Positions 13,462-21,529 of a stretch of 64,000 nt of DNA are shown here, in pieces; position 1 is the first letter of the stretch; each line of letters begins with the position of its first letter. The notes under the pieces are model-generated. The model did not search any database and was not told where the DNA came from. It saw only the letters and a list, made by a program, of their open reading frames with translations. The stretch is from the NCBI RefSeq assembly GCF_035194505.1, contig NZ_CP136573.1, forward strand, positions 2,920,048-2,984,047, written 5' to 3'. The translations under genes were made by a program, and so were the position numbers. Source of the stretch: Erythrobacter sp. Lineage in GTDB: Bacteria > Pseudomonadota > Alphaproteobacteria > Sphingomonadales > Sphingomonadaceae.

Positions 13462-14771
13462 CCGCGCTCGCTCCGCAGCCTGTCCCAGTAATCGAGGCGC
13501 TTCTTCACCTCGCGTTCGAAGCCGCGCTCGACCGGCACGTAAAAGGCTTCGGCCGCTATGCCTTCGGGCCAGTAATTGTCACCCGAAAAGCCCTCGGCCG
13601 CGTCATGATCATAGGTGTAGCCCGCGCCGTAGCCGATATCCTTCATCAGCTTGGTCGGCGCGTTCAGGATGTTGGCGGGCGGGGCGAGGCTGCCGGTGTC
13701 TTTCGCCGCCTTCCACGCCGCCTTCTGCGCTATGTAGGCGGCGTTGGATTTTGGGGCGGTGGCGAGGTAGAGGCAGGCCTGCACCAGCGCCAGTTCGCCC
13801 TCGGGCGAACCGAGGAAGCGGTAGGCCTCCATCGCTGCCATGCATTGCGGCAGGGCCTGCGGATCGGCCATGCCGATGTCCTCCACCGCCATGCGCACCA
13901 GCCGCCGGGCGAGGAACAGCGGGTCTTCCCCTGCCACGAGCATCCGCGCCAGCCAGTAAAGCGCGGCCTGCGGATCAGAACCGCGGACGGATTTATGGAG
14001 GGCGCTGATGAGGTTGTAATGCCCATCGCGGTCCTTGTCGTACACGGCGACACGGCGCTGCAGGAACTGGCCGAGCGCGGCGGGATCAAGCGGCTCTGAA
14101 AGTCCGGCGGCGTAGAGCGTTTCGGCCTGGCCGAGCAGGAACCGCCCGTCGCCATCGGCCTGTGCGACCAGTGCGTTGCGGGCTTCGGGGGTGAGGGGAA
14201 GGGGGCCTTCGAGCGCCTCTGCGCGATCGAGCAGGGCGGCCAGCGCTGTCTCGTCCAGCCGGTTCAGCACCAGCACCTGCGCGCGGCTCAGCAGCGCGGC
14301 GTTCAGGGCAAAGCTCGGGTTCTCAGTGGTCGCGCCCACCAGCGTCACTACGCCGCGCTCGACAAAGGGCAGGAAACCATCCTGCTGGGCGCGATTGAAA
14401 CGGTGGATCTCGTCCACGAACAATAGCGTCTTGCGGCCCGCCGCGGCCATCTTCTCCGCTTCGGCAAAGGCCTGCTTCAGGTCCGCCACGCCCGAGAACA
14501 CCGCGCTGATCGCGGCGTAGCGCATGCCCACGGCATCGGCGAGCAGGCGGGCGATGGAGGTCTTGCCGGTGCCCGGCGGCCCCCACAGGATCATGCTGGA
14601 CAGCCGGCCCGCCGCCACCATCCGCCCGATCGCGCCCTCGGGGCCGGTGAGGTGCTCCTGTCCGATCACTTCGGCAAGGCTCGCCGGACGCAGCCGGTCA
14701 GCCAGCGGCGCGTCGGCCGCAGGCGCGTCTGATGCACGCGGGGATGCGTCTTGTCCGAACAGATCAGTCAT
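13458..14771 (-). CDS. rarA: Replication-associated recombination protein A (RarA/MgsA AAA+ ATPase)
   Basis: AAA+ ATPase related to clamp-loader subunits and eukaryotic WRNIP1, acting at stalled replication forks. The 437-residue product has PLADRLRPASLAEVIGQEHL, Walker A GPPGTGKTS at about 62-70, Walker B LLFVDEIHRF at about 113-122, sensor 1 GATTENPSFALN and the C-terminal MgsA region (DGHYNLISALHKSVRGSDPQ, MADPQALPQCMAAMEAYRFL). The start at 14771 (MTDLFGQDASP) is taken because it carries the usual RarA N-terminus that binds SSB/clamp; sequence further upstream overlaps the padR control region. Transcribed divergently from padR. Confidence 0.95.
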   Translation of the reverse strand: MTDLFGQDASPRASDAPAADAPLADRLRPASLAEVIGQEHLTGPEGAIGRMVAAGRLSSMILWGPPGTGKTSIARLLADAVGMRYAAISAVFSGVADLKQAFAEAEKMAAAGRKTLLFVDEIHRFNRAQQDGFLPFVERGVVTLVGATTENPSFALNAALLSRAQVLVLNRLDETALAALLDRAEALEGPLPLTPEARNALVAQADGDGRFLLGQAETLYAAGLSEPLDPAALGQFLQRRVAVYDKDRDGHYNLISALHKSVRGSDPQAALYWLARMLVAGEDPLFLARRLVRMAVEDIGMADPQALPQCMAAMEAYRFLGSPEGELALVQACLYLATAPKSNAAYIAQKAAWKAAKDTGSLAPPANILNAPTKLMKDIGYGAGYTYDHDAAEGFSGDNYWPEGIAAEAFYVPVERGFEREVKKRLDYWDRLRSERG

Positions 14772-14840
14772 TCGTCGGCTGTGATAGGCTCTCGGGCGGA
14801 AAAGGAAAACGCCTCGCGGTGCGCCTCTTGATAAGATAGG

Positions 14841-14858
14841 TCTAAGATATATCTTGGA
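14841..14858. promoter_or_regulatory. Palindromic operator upstream of padR
   Basis: Contains the perfect 12-bp palindrome AAGATATATCTT (14844-14855), extending to 18 bp with one mismatch. It lies 26 bp before the padR start in an AT-rich pocket of the rarA-padR divergent spacer. PadR proteins commonly repress their own gene through such AT-rich dyads, so autoregulation is likely, and the site could also affect rarA. Confidence 0.5.
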
Positions 14859-14884
14859 TGTATCGAAGATGCATGGAGGATAGC

Positions 14885-15535
14885 ATGACCTGGAACAAGT
14901 ACGGGCGTGGCGGTGGCTGGGAAAAGCTCGCCGAGGCAATGGCGACGATGGCGATGAACGGAAACGTCAATTTCGGCGGGCCGGGCTTCAAGATGCGCGC
15001 GCGCTTCGACGAGGATTTCCCGCGTGAAGCCGATGGCGAGGGCGAAGAACGCGGTCCCGGTCGACGTGGTCGGCGCGGGCGGATGTTCGGTCAGGGCGAG
15101 CTGCGCCTCGCGCTGCTGGCGCTGATCGCCGAGAACCCGTCGCACGGCTATGAACTGATCAAGGCGATCGAGGAAATGACTGGCGGCGACTATGCCCCGA
15201 GCCCGGGCGCGGTCTACCCGACGCTCCAGCTGCTCGAGGATGAAGGCTCGATCGAGGAAGCCGAGGCCGAAGGCGCGAAGAAGCCCTTTGCCGCCACCGC
15301 GCAGGGCCTTGAGGAGCTCGAGGATCGCAAGGTCGAGGTCAAGGCGCTGCTCCGCCGCCTCGGCCGTCACGGCGAACGCACCACTACCGTCCGCTCGCAT
15401 GACGTGTTCCGGGCGATGGGCAACCTCGGCTCTGTGCTGAAGAACCGTGCGCGGGCGGGCAAGCTCGACGAGAACACCATCAAGGAAATCGTCGACATGA
15501 TCGACGAGATGGCCAAGCGCATCGAGCGGCTCTGA
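14885..15535 (+). CDS. PadR-family transcriptional regulator
   Basis: 216-residue winged-helix repressor. Residues 1-65 are a Gly/Arg-rich and charged extension (RRGRRGRMF); the PadR domain follows (QGELRLALLALIAENPSHGY, IKAIEEMTGGDYAPSPGAVY, PTLQLLEDEGSIEE), and a helical C-terminus (IVDMIDEMAKRIERL) probably mediates dimerisation. The start at 14885 has GGAGGA 4 bp upstream; an ATG at 14858 would run through the operator palindrome and is less likely. The next gene, a small membrane protein 78 bp downstream, is a plausible target, as PadR genes often sit beside membrane or transporter genes. The inducer is unknown. Confidence 0.9.
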   Translation: MTWNKYGRGGGWEKLAEAMATMAMNGNVNFGGPGFKMRARFDEDFPREADGEGEERGPGRRGRRGRMFGQGELRLALLALIAENPSHGYELIKAIEEMTGGDYAPSPGAVYPTLQLLEDEGSIEEAEAEGAKKPFAATAQGLEELEDRKVEVKALLRRLGRHGERTTTVRSHDVFRAMGNLGSVLKNRARAGKLDENTIKEIVDMIDEMAKRIERL

Positions 15536-15571
15536 ACCGCCGCCGATTGCCGCAAGGCCGTTTGAGGCGTA

Positions 15572-15609
15572 GTCTCTCCCCGTCCGGGTCGCAGCGGATG
15601 GGGAGAGAC
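15572..15609 (+). promoter_or_regulatory. Strong hairpin covering the ribosome site of the downstream membrane-protein gene
   Basis: GTCTCTCCCCGTCC (15572-15585) and GGATGGGGAGAGAC (15596-15609) form a 14-bp stem with one G-U pair and a 10-nt loop. The right arm contains the GGGGAGAG Shine-Dalgarno of the GTG start at 15614. It could act as a translational block or as a padR terminator, but there is no following T-run, which favours the former. Confidence 0.5.
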
Positions 15610-15613
15610 GCCT

Positions 15614-16048
15614 GTGAACAGCAATCTGAACCCGCGCGCGAAAGCGCCGTGGCACCTCTGGCTGGTCGGCATTGCGACGCTGCTGTTCAACGCCATGGGC
15701 GTGTTCAGCTACACCATGACCAAACTGGGCAAGCTGGCTGATCTCGGCATGACCCCCGAACAGATCGCCTTCATGGACTCTTATCCTGCATGGGCGAGCA
15801 CCTTGTGGGCGCTGGGTGTGTGGGGCGCTTTTGCCGGATCCGTGCTCCTGCTGCTGCGTATGCGCTGGGCGGTTCCGGCTATGCTGGTCGCGCTGCTCGG
15901 CCTGATCGGGACGACGGCCTACAATTACGGCATGGCCGATGTGCCGGCGAGCATGCAAGCCCCCGCGCTCGACGTCGCGATCTGGGTGGTGACGCTGTTC
16001 CTGCTGTATTATTCGCGCAGGATGGTGAAGGCTGGCGTGCTGAAATAG
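15614..16048 (+). CDS. Small four-helix integral membrane protein, function unknown
   Basis: 144 residues starting at GTG with GGGGAGAG 6-13 bp upstream. Four hydrophobic stretches suit transmembrane helices: about 15-33 (LWLVGIATLLFNAMGVF), 58-80 (ASTLWALGVWGAFAGSVLLL), 83-103 (AVPAMLVALLGLIGTTAY) and 116-134 (VAIWVVTLFLLYYSR), with a soluble loop between the first two and a basic C-terminus (RRMVKAGVLK). It resembles sugar-transporter-like small membrane proteins common in sphingomonads but no function is established. It follows padR and may be under its control. Convergent with the glycosyltransferase gene. Confidence 0.85.
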   Translation: MNSNLNPRAKAPWHLWLVGIATLLFNAMGVFSYTMTKLGKLADLGMTPEQIAFMDSYPAWASTLWALGVWGAFAGSVLLLLRMRWAVPAMLVALLGLIGTTAYNYGMADVPASMQAPALDVAIWVVTLFLLYYSRRMVKAGVLK

Positions 16049-16060
16049 CCGTTCCGGCTC

Positions 16061-17239
16061 CTAGGCGGCGCGCAGCCTGCGCCGTTCCTCGACCAGCCGG
16101 ACATAGATGTCCGCCACCACTGCGTTGATCGCTTCCCAGCTGTATTCGCAAGCGCGGGTCTCGCCCGCGGCGCCATGCGCGGCGCGCAGGGCCGGATCGA
16201 GGCAATAGGGGGCGAGCGCTTCGGCAAAGGCGTTTGCATCGGCCTGCTTGTTGGTCGGCACCACCAGCCGGCCTGTCACGCCGTCGGTTACCAGACTGGC
16301 GCTGCCCGTTGCGCCGGCGGCCACCACCGGCAGCCCGCTGGCCATGGCTTCGAGCGTGACATTGCCGAAGGTCTCGGTGACCGAAGGGTTGAAGAAGATG
16401 TCGCCACTGGCGAGCGCCTGTCCCAGCGCATCACCGGTCTTGAAGCCGGTAAAGATGCCTTCGGGAAGGTTCGCTTCGAACCACCCGCGTGCCGGGCCGT
16501 CGCCGATCACCAGCACCTTGTGCGCCACGCCGCGCGCGCGCAGCCGGACGATGGTTTCGGCAAAGACGTCGAGCCCCTTTTCCATCACCAGCCGCCCGAG
16601 GAAGACGATGGCCACGTCCGTCTCGGCCAGCCCGATCGCGCGGCGCCATTCCGGATCGCGGCGGGCGGAGGAGAAGATCGTGCGATCCACCCCGCGGGTC
16701 CACAGGCCGATATCCTGATGCATCTCCATCGCCAGCAGTTCGTCGATCATGCTCTGCGACGGCGCGACCAGCGCGTCACAGCGGTTATAGAACCGCTTGA
16801 GCAGCTTGATCACCAGCGGCTCGAGGAAGGCCATGTTGTAGTAGCGCGGATAGGTCTCGAACCGGGTGTGGACGCTGGCGAGCACCGGAATATCGTGCTG
16901 TTGCGCCCATTTGAGCGCGGCATGGCCCGAAGGATCGGGCGAGGAGACGTGGATGATGTCGGGGCGGAAGGCCTCAAGATCGCGCTTCACATCTGCGCCC
17001 AGCCCGGTCGGCAGGCGATATTCGCCGCGCCCCTTAACCGGCATCGGCACATTGGGCAGGCCGACCAGTTCGCCGGTCGGCGGAAAATCGGGATTGGCGA
17101 CCTTGGGGGAATAGACGCGCACCTTCGCGCCCTTGGCCAGCACCGAGCCGACGAGCCGGTTGAGGGCCTGATTGGCCCCGTCGCGGGTGTAATTGTAGTT
17201 GCCGCTGAACAGGGCAATGCGGAGGTCGGAAATGGTCAT
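16061..17239 (-). CDS. Glycosyltransferase family 4 (GT-B, alpha-mannosyltransferase-like)
   Basis: 392 residues, two Rossmann-like domains of a retaining GT-B enzyme. N-domain: RIALFSGNYNYTRDGANQAL with the flexible acceptor loop, DIIHVSSPDPSGHAALKWAQ, SVHTRFETYPRYY. C-domain: VAIVFLGRLVMEKGLDVFAE, VLVIGDGPARGWFE and the nucleotide-sugar EX7E region FFNPSVTETFGNVTLEAMAS. It is closest in pattern to GDP-mannose or UDP-sugar dependent enzymes that glycosylate membrane lipids (MgtA-like), so a glycolipid role is plausible, but donor and acceptor cannot be read from sequence. No signal peptide; probably a peripheral inner-membrane enzyme. Divergent from serC. Confidence 0.88.
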   Translation of the reverse strand: MTISDLRIALFSGNYNYTRDGANQALNRLVGSVLAKGAKVRVYSPKVANPDFPPTGELVGLPNVPMPVKGRGEYRLPTGLGADVKRDLEAFRPDIIHVSSPDPSGHAALKWAQQHDIPVLASVHTRFETYPRYYNMAFLEPLVIKLLKRFYNRCDALVAPSQSMIDELLAMEMHQDIGLWTRGVDRTIFSSARRDPEWRRAIGLAETDVAIVFLGRLVMEKGLDVFAETIVRLRARGVAHKVLVIGDGPARGWFEANLPEGIFTGFKTGDALGQALASGDIFFNPSVTETFGNVTLEAMASGLPVVAAGATGSASLVTDGVTGRLVVPTNKQADANAFAEALAPYCLDPALRAAHGAAGETRACEYSWEAINAVVADIYVRLVEERRRLRAA

Positions 17240-17393
17240 GGAGCGGCCCGTTTAGGCGAGGTCTGCGAATATTGCGAGAGGGAGCATTGGGGTGGCCCCG
17301 GCAATTCGCACGGCTACGGGGTTTATTCGATTGACTCCGCGCCCCGCCCCACTAGAGCGGCCAGCGGGCCACGCGGTCCCAACGCCGCGCGAG

Positions 17394-17409
17394 CTCTCTG
17401 CAAGGAGAG
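17394..17409 (+). promoter_or_regulatory. Ribosome-site hairpin in the serC leader (possible serC RNA motif)
   Basis: CTCTC (17394-17398) pairs with GAGAG (17405-17409), the serC Shine-Dalgarno region (AAGGAGAG), leaving a 6-nt loop; the start codon is at 17415. A cis-regulatory 'serC' RNA with hairpins near the ribosome site has been described upstream of alphaproteobacterial serC genes. Whether this leader matches that covariance model was not testable here. Confidence 0.35.
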
Positions 17410-17414
17410 AATAC

Positions 17415-18593
17415 ATGACTGAGTATGCACGCGGGCTCGCACACGAGCCGACGCTTAAGCCTGAGCGCCCCTTCTTTTCGTCGGGCCCCACGGCAAAATT
17501 CCCCGGCTGGTCGCTGGACAAGCTCAAAACCGAATCGCTTGGACGCTCGCACCGCTCCGCGCTGGGCAAGGCGCGTCTGAAGTACGCGATCGACCTCAGC
17601 CGCGAACTGCTCGGCATCCCCGATGACTATCTGATCGGCATCATGCCTGCCTCGGACACCGGCGCGATCGAAGCCGCCATGTGGTCGATGCTCGATCCCG
17701 CGCGCCCGGTGACGGTCGCGGCGTGGGAAAGCTTTGGCAATATCTGGATCCAGGACGCGGTGAAGCAGTTGAAGCTGCCCAATCTGCAGGTGCTGACGGC
17801 CGATTATGGCGAGATCCCCGATCTCACCACCATCCCGCAGCGCAATGACGTTGTCTTCACCTGGAACGGCACCACCTCGGGCGCGATGATTCCCAATGCC
17901 GACTGGCTCGAACCGGGCCGCGAGGGGATTACCATCAACGACGCCACCAGCGCGATCTTCGCGCAGGAGATGGACTGGTCGAAGCTCGATGCCACCACCT
18001 ATTCGTGGCAGAAGGTGATGGGCTCGGAAGCCCAGCACGGCATGCTGATCCTCAGCCCCAAGGCGGTCGCGCGGATCGAAAGCTATGATCCGGCCTGGCC
18101 GCTGCCCAAGCTGTTCCGCATGAAGAAGGGCAACAAGATCAACGCCGGCATTTTTGCGGGCGAGACGATCAACACCCCCTCGATGCTGGCGACCGAAGAT
18201 TACATCGCGGCGCTGGAATGGGCCAAGGCGATCGGCGGGCGCAAGGCGCTGGTCGAACGCGCCAATGCCAATGCCAAGATCGTCAAGGACTGGATCGAGT
18301 CCACCCCGTGGCTGCGCAACATGGTGCCCAATCCGGCCCAGCAGACCAATACCGGCGTGTGCATGATGTTCCAGGGCGAGTGGTACGAAAGCCTCTCGGA
18401 CGAGGACAAGGCCGGTGTTCCCAAGAAGATCGTCAAGCTGCTCGAAGAGCGCAATGTCGGCTATGACTTCAACGGCTACCGCGATGCGCCGCCGTCCTTG
18501 CGCATCTGGTGCGGCTCGACTGTCGAGCAGGAGGACCTGAAGCGCCTGCTGCCGTGGATCGAGTGGGCCTACGAGAAGGTCAAGAACGGCTGA
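17415..18593 (+). CDS. serC: Phosphoserine aminotransferase
   Basis: PLP enzyme converting 3-phosphohydroxypyruvate and glutamate to phosphoserine, second step of serine synthesis; it may also serve pyridoxine synthesis. The 392-residue product is the alphaproteobacterial SerC form: RPFFSSGPTAKFPGWSLDKL, GRSHRSALGKARL, GIMPASDTGAIEAAMWSML, VVFTWNGTTSGAMIPN and the PLP lysine in TYSWQKVMGSEAQHGML at about residue 200. The ATG has AAGGAGAG just upstream. serA, whose product makes its substrate, follows 118 bp downstream in the same direction, the usual serCA pairing. Confidence 0.96.
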   Translation: MTEYARGLAHEPTLKPERPFFSSGPTAKFPGWSLDKLKTESLGRSHRSALGKARLKYAIDLSRELLGIPDDYLIGIMPASDTGAIEAAMWSMLDPARPVTVAAWESFGNIWIQDAVKQLKLPNLQVLTADYGEIPDLTTIPQRNDVVFTWNGTTSGAMIPNADWLEPGREGITINDATSAIFAQEMDWSKLDATTYSWQKVMGSEAQHGMLILSPKAVARIESYDPAWPLPKLFRMKKGNKINAGIFAGETINTPSMLATEDYIAALEWAKAIGGRKALVERANANAKIVKDWIESTPWLRNMVPNPAQQTNTGVCMMFQGEWYESLSDEDKAGVPKKIVKLLEERNVGYDFNGYRDAPPSLRIWCGSTVEQEDLKRLLPWIEWAYEKVKNG

Positions 18594-18607
18594 GGCCGTC
18601 CAATTCG

Positions 18608-18694
18608 CGTCGCCCCGGCCTTGGCGCCGGGGCCGCTCTCCCCTGTTCCCAATGCGCGTGTCGCGCGCGATCCCGGGTCGAGCCCGGGATGACG
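18608..18694. repeat. Inverted pair of GC-rich palindromic repeats, serC-serA spacer
   Basis: Left unit (18608-18635) reads GTCGCCCCGG...CCGGGGCCGC; right unit (18669-18694) reads GATCCCGGGTCGAGCCCGGG plus ATGACG. The right unit is close to the reverse complement of the element in the serA-hisZ spacer. Each unit can form its own hairpin, so the pair resembles a REP-type element and may also attenuate or stabilise the serC-serA mRNA. Confidence 0.65.
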
Positions 18695-18711
18695 AGTGGA
18701 AGGTATTCAAA

Positions 18712-20298
18712 ATGACCAAGCCCAGAGTTCTGATTTCCGACAAGATGGACCCCAATGCCGCCCGCATCTTCGAAGAGCGCGGCTGCGACGTCGATGTCAT
18801 CACCGGCGAAACCCCTGAACAGCTGATCGCCCGCATCGGCGATTATGATGGCCTCGCGATCCGTTCCTCGACCAAGGTGACCAAGGCGGTACTCGATGCC
18901 GCCACCAACCTGAAGGTGATCGGCCGCGCCGGCATCGGCGTCGACAATGTCGACATTCCCTACGCCTCGTCGAAGGGCGTGGTGGTGATGAACACCCCGT
19001 TCGGCAACTCGATCACCACTGCCGAACACGCCATCGCGCTGATGTTCGCGCTGGCCCGCCAGATCCCCGAAGCCAATGCCCAGACCCAGGCCGGCCTGTG
19101 GCCCAAGAGCGGCTTCATGGGCGTGGAAGTCACCGGCAAGACCCTCGGCCTCGTCGGCGCGGGCAATATCGGTTCGATCGTCGCCAGCCGTGCGCTCGGC
19201 CTGCGCATGAAGGTGATCGCCTATGATCCCTTCCTTACCGAAGAGCGCGCGGTCGAGATGGGCGTGGAGAAGGTCGATCTCGACACGCTGCTGACGCGCG
19301 CCGATTTCGTCACGCTGCACACGCCGCTGACCGAAGACACCCGCAACATCCTCAGCCGCGAGCGGCTGGAGAATGCCAAGAAGGGCATTCGCATCATCAA
19401 CTGCGCGCGCGGCGGGCTGATCGACGAAGCGGCGCTGAAGGACTGCCTCGAAAGCGGACAGGTGGCAGGCGCGGCGCTCGACGTGTTCGAGACCGAGCCG
19501 CCGGCGGCCGATCATCCGCTGTTCGGTGCGCCCAACTTCATCTGCACCCCGCACCTTGGCGCATCGACCAACGAAGCGCAGGTCAATGTCGCGCTGCAGG
19601 TTGCCGAGCAGCTGGCTGACTACCTCGTCAATGGCGGTGTCACCAACGCGCTCAACGTGCCGAGCCTCTCGGCCGAGGAAGCCCCGAAGCTGAAGCCCTA
19701 CATGGCGCTCGCCGAGAAGCTCGGCAGCCTTGTGGGCCAGCTCGCGCATGGCAACCTCACCCACATCAGCATCGAACGCGAGGGCGCGGCCGCCGAACTC
19801 AACGGCAAGCCGATCACCGCCGCAGTCCTGGCCGGCTTCATGCGTCGCTATTCGGACAGCGTGAACATGGTCAACGCGCCGTTCCTCGCCAAGGAGCGCG
19901 GGCTTGACGTAAGCGAGATCCGGCACGAGCGCGAAGGCGCCTTCAACACGCTGGTGCGGGTGACGGTGCAGACCTCGGCCGGCGCACGTTCGGTGGCGGG
20001 CACGCTGTTCGGCACGGAAGCGCCGCGTCTGGTCGAAATCTTCGGCATCGGGATCGAAGCCGAACTCGCCGGGCACATGCTCTACATCGTCAATGACGAC
20101 AAGCCGGGCTTCATCGGCCGCATCGGCACGCTGCTGGGCAATCACGGCATCAACATCGGCACCTTCAACCTCGGCCGCCGCGCCGCGGGCGGGGAAGCGG
20201 TGCTGCTGCTGAGCCTTGACGATGCGCTGACCCCGGAAGTCGTCGCCGAGGCCGAGAAGGTCGAAGGCGTCAAGACGGTGACCGCGCTTACGTTTTGA
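18712..20298 (+). CDS. serA: D-3-phosphoglycerate dehydrogenase, long (ACT-containing) form
   Basis: NAD-dependent oxidation of 3-phosphoglycerate to 3-phosphohydroxypyruvate, the committed step of serine synthesis. 528 residues: split substrate domain, nucleotide domain with LGLVGAGNIGS at about 145-155, catalytic Arg in INCARGGLID (about 233), Glu in FETEPP and His in CTPHLGAST (about 281). Then comes the intervening ASB-type domain (VGQLAHGNLTHISIEREG) and a C-terminal ACT domain (HMLYIVNDDKPGFIGRIGTL, NIGTFNLGRR) that in this family binds serine or other effectors. The start at 18712 matches the family N-terminus MTKPRVLISDKMDPNAA. Confidence 0.96.
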   Translation: MTKPRVLISDKMDPNAARIFEERGCDVDVITGETPEQLIARIGDYDGLAIRSSTKVTKAVLDAATNLKVIGRAGIGVDNVDIPYASSKGVVVMNTPFGNSITTAEHAIALMFALARQIPEANAQTQAGLWPKSGFMGVEVTGKTLGLVGAGNIGSIVASRALGLRMKVIAYDPFLTEERAVEMGVEKVDLDTLLTRADFVTLHTPLTEDTRNILSRERLENAKKGIRIINCARGGLIDEAALKDCLESGQVAGAALDVFETEPPAADHPLFGAPNFICTPHLGASTNEAQVNVALQVAEQLADYLVNGGVTNALNVPSLSAEEAPKLKPYMALAEKLGSLVGQLAHGNLTHISIEREGAAAELNGKPITAAVLAGFMRRYSDSVNMVNAPFLAKERGLDVSEIRHEREGAFNTLVRVTVQTSAGARSVAGTLFGTEAPRLVEIFGIGIEAELAGHMLYIVNDDKPGFIGRIGTLLGNHGINIGTFNLGRRAAGGEAVLLLSLDDALTPEVVAEAEKVEGVKTVTALTF

Positions 20299-20306
20299 TC
20301 GAGATG

Positions 20307-20392
20307 GCGTCGCCCCGGGCTTGACCCGGGGCCGCTGTCCGGTCAGTCGGGTGCCTGACGATAGCGATCCTGGGTCAAGCCCGGGATGACGA
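20307..20392. repeat. Inverted pair of GC-rich palindromic repeats, serA-hisZ spacer
   Basis: Left unit 20307-20335 (core CCCCGGGCTTGACCCGGGG) and right unit 20366-20392 (GATCCTGGGTCAAGCCCGGG plus ATGACGA) are inverted copies of one another and of the serC-serA pair. Together they could fold into a larger stem. No coding potential. Confidence 0.7.
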
Positions 20393-20401
20393 ACGAGCAA
20401 T

Positions 20402-21529
20402 ATGACCCAGCCCAACGATCTCCTTCCCGAAGGCCTTGAAGACCGCCTGCCGCTTGAAGCAGCGCGGATCACGGCTGCGATGCGCGCCTGCCTCGCGGTG
20501 CTGGAATCGCATGGCTATGACCGGGTGCGCCCGCCGCTGCTCGAATTCGAAGCCTCGCTGGCGGGGCGCATGGCGGGGGTTGCTGGCGGCGAGGGGCGGG
20601 CAATGTTCCGCTTCGTCGATCCGGCATCCTTGCGCACGCTCGCGCTGCGCAGCGACATGACCCCGCAGGTTGGCCGGATTGCCGCCACCAGCCTGCGCAA
20701 TGCACCGCGCCCGCTGCGGCTTGCCTATTCTGGCGACACCGTGGTGATCAAGGCCAGCCAGCTCGATCCCGCGCGCGAGCGGCTGCAACTGGGCGCGGAG
20801 CTGATCGGCGCAGACACAGTCGCTGCGGCAAGCGAGGCGGTGATGCTCGCCATCGAGGCGCTGAAGGCGGCTGGCCTCACCGGCATATCGGTCGATTTCA
20901 CGCTGCCCGATCTGGTCGACACGCTGGCAGAGAAGGCCTTCCCTCTGGCGTCCGAACAGATCGAGGCGGTGCGGCGCGAGCTCGATACCAAGGATGCCGG
21001 TGGCCTTCGCAGCGCGGGCGGGGCGGCATATCTGCCGCTGCTCTATGCCACAGGCCCCTTCGACAAGGCGCTTGCCGCGCTGCGGGATGTCGACGCGGGT
21101 GGGGCGCTGAAGTCGCGGCTCGACGGGCTGGAAGCAATTGCGACCAGCATCGGGGATGCGGCGCGCATCACGCTCGATCCGACCGAGCGGCATGGCTTCG
21201 AATACCAGTCGTGGTTCGGCTTCACCCTCTATGCCGAGGGCCTGCGCCGTGCGGCAGGGCGGGGCGGCACCTACCGCATCGCCGGGACCGATGAGCCGGC
21301 AACCGGCTTCACGCTCTACCTTGATCGCTTGGCCGATGTGGCACCGCAGCCCGAAGCCGCACCGCTGGTGTGGCTGCCCTTGGGCTATGACCGGGCCGCT
21401 GCAACGGCCTTGCGCGCGAGCGGCGCGCGCACGCTTGCGCAACTGGCCGAGGGCGAGGATCCGGTGGCGCTGGGCTGCACGCATATCCTCGAGGGCGATG
21501 CGCTGGTTGAGCTGGCACCGCGCGCATGA
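20402..21529 (+). CDS. hisZ: ATP phosphoribosyltransferase regulatory subunit HisZ
   Basis: Histidyl-tRNA-synthetase paralog that partners short-form HisG in the first step of histidine synthesis and carries the allosteric response to histidine; it does not charge tRNA. The 375-residue protein has class II synthetase-like motifs (DLLPEGLEDRLPLEAARITA, VRPPLLEFEASL, RFVDPASLRTLALRSDMTPQ, RLAYSGDTVV, LGAELIGADTVAA) and a divergent C-terminus (RGGTYRIAGTDEPATGFTLY) without the intact histidine-specific tail of HisS. hisG is not in the window. It overlaps ridA by 4 bp. Confidence 0.93.
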   Translation: MTQPNDLLPEGLEDRLPLEAARITAAMRACLAVLESHGYDRVRPPLLEFEASLAGRMAGVAGGEGRAMFRFVDPASLRTLALRSDMTPQVGRIAATSLRNAPRPLRLAYSGDTVVIKASQLDPARERLQLGAELIGADTVAAASEAVMLAIEALKAAGLTGISVDFTLPDLVDTLAEKAFPLASEQIEAVRRELDTKDAGGLRSAGGAAYLPLLYATGPFDKALAALRDVDAGGALKSRLDGLEAIATSIGDAARITLDPTERHGFEYQSWFGFTLYAEGLRRAAGRGGTYRIAGTDEPATGFTLYLDRLADVAPQPEAAPLVWLPLGYDRAAATALRASGARTLAQLAEGEDPVALGCTHILEGDALVELAPRA

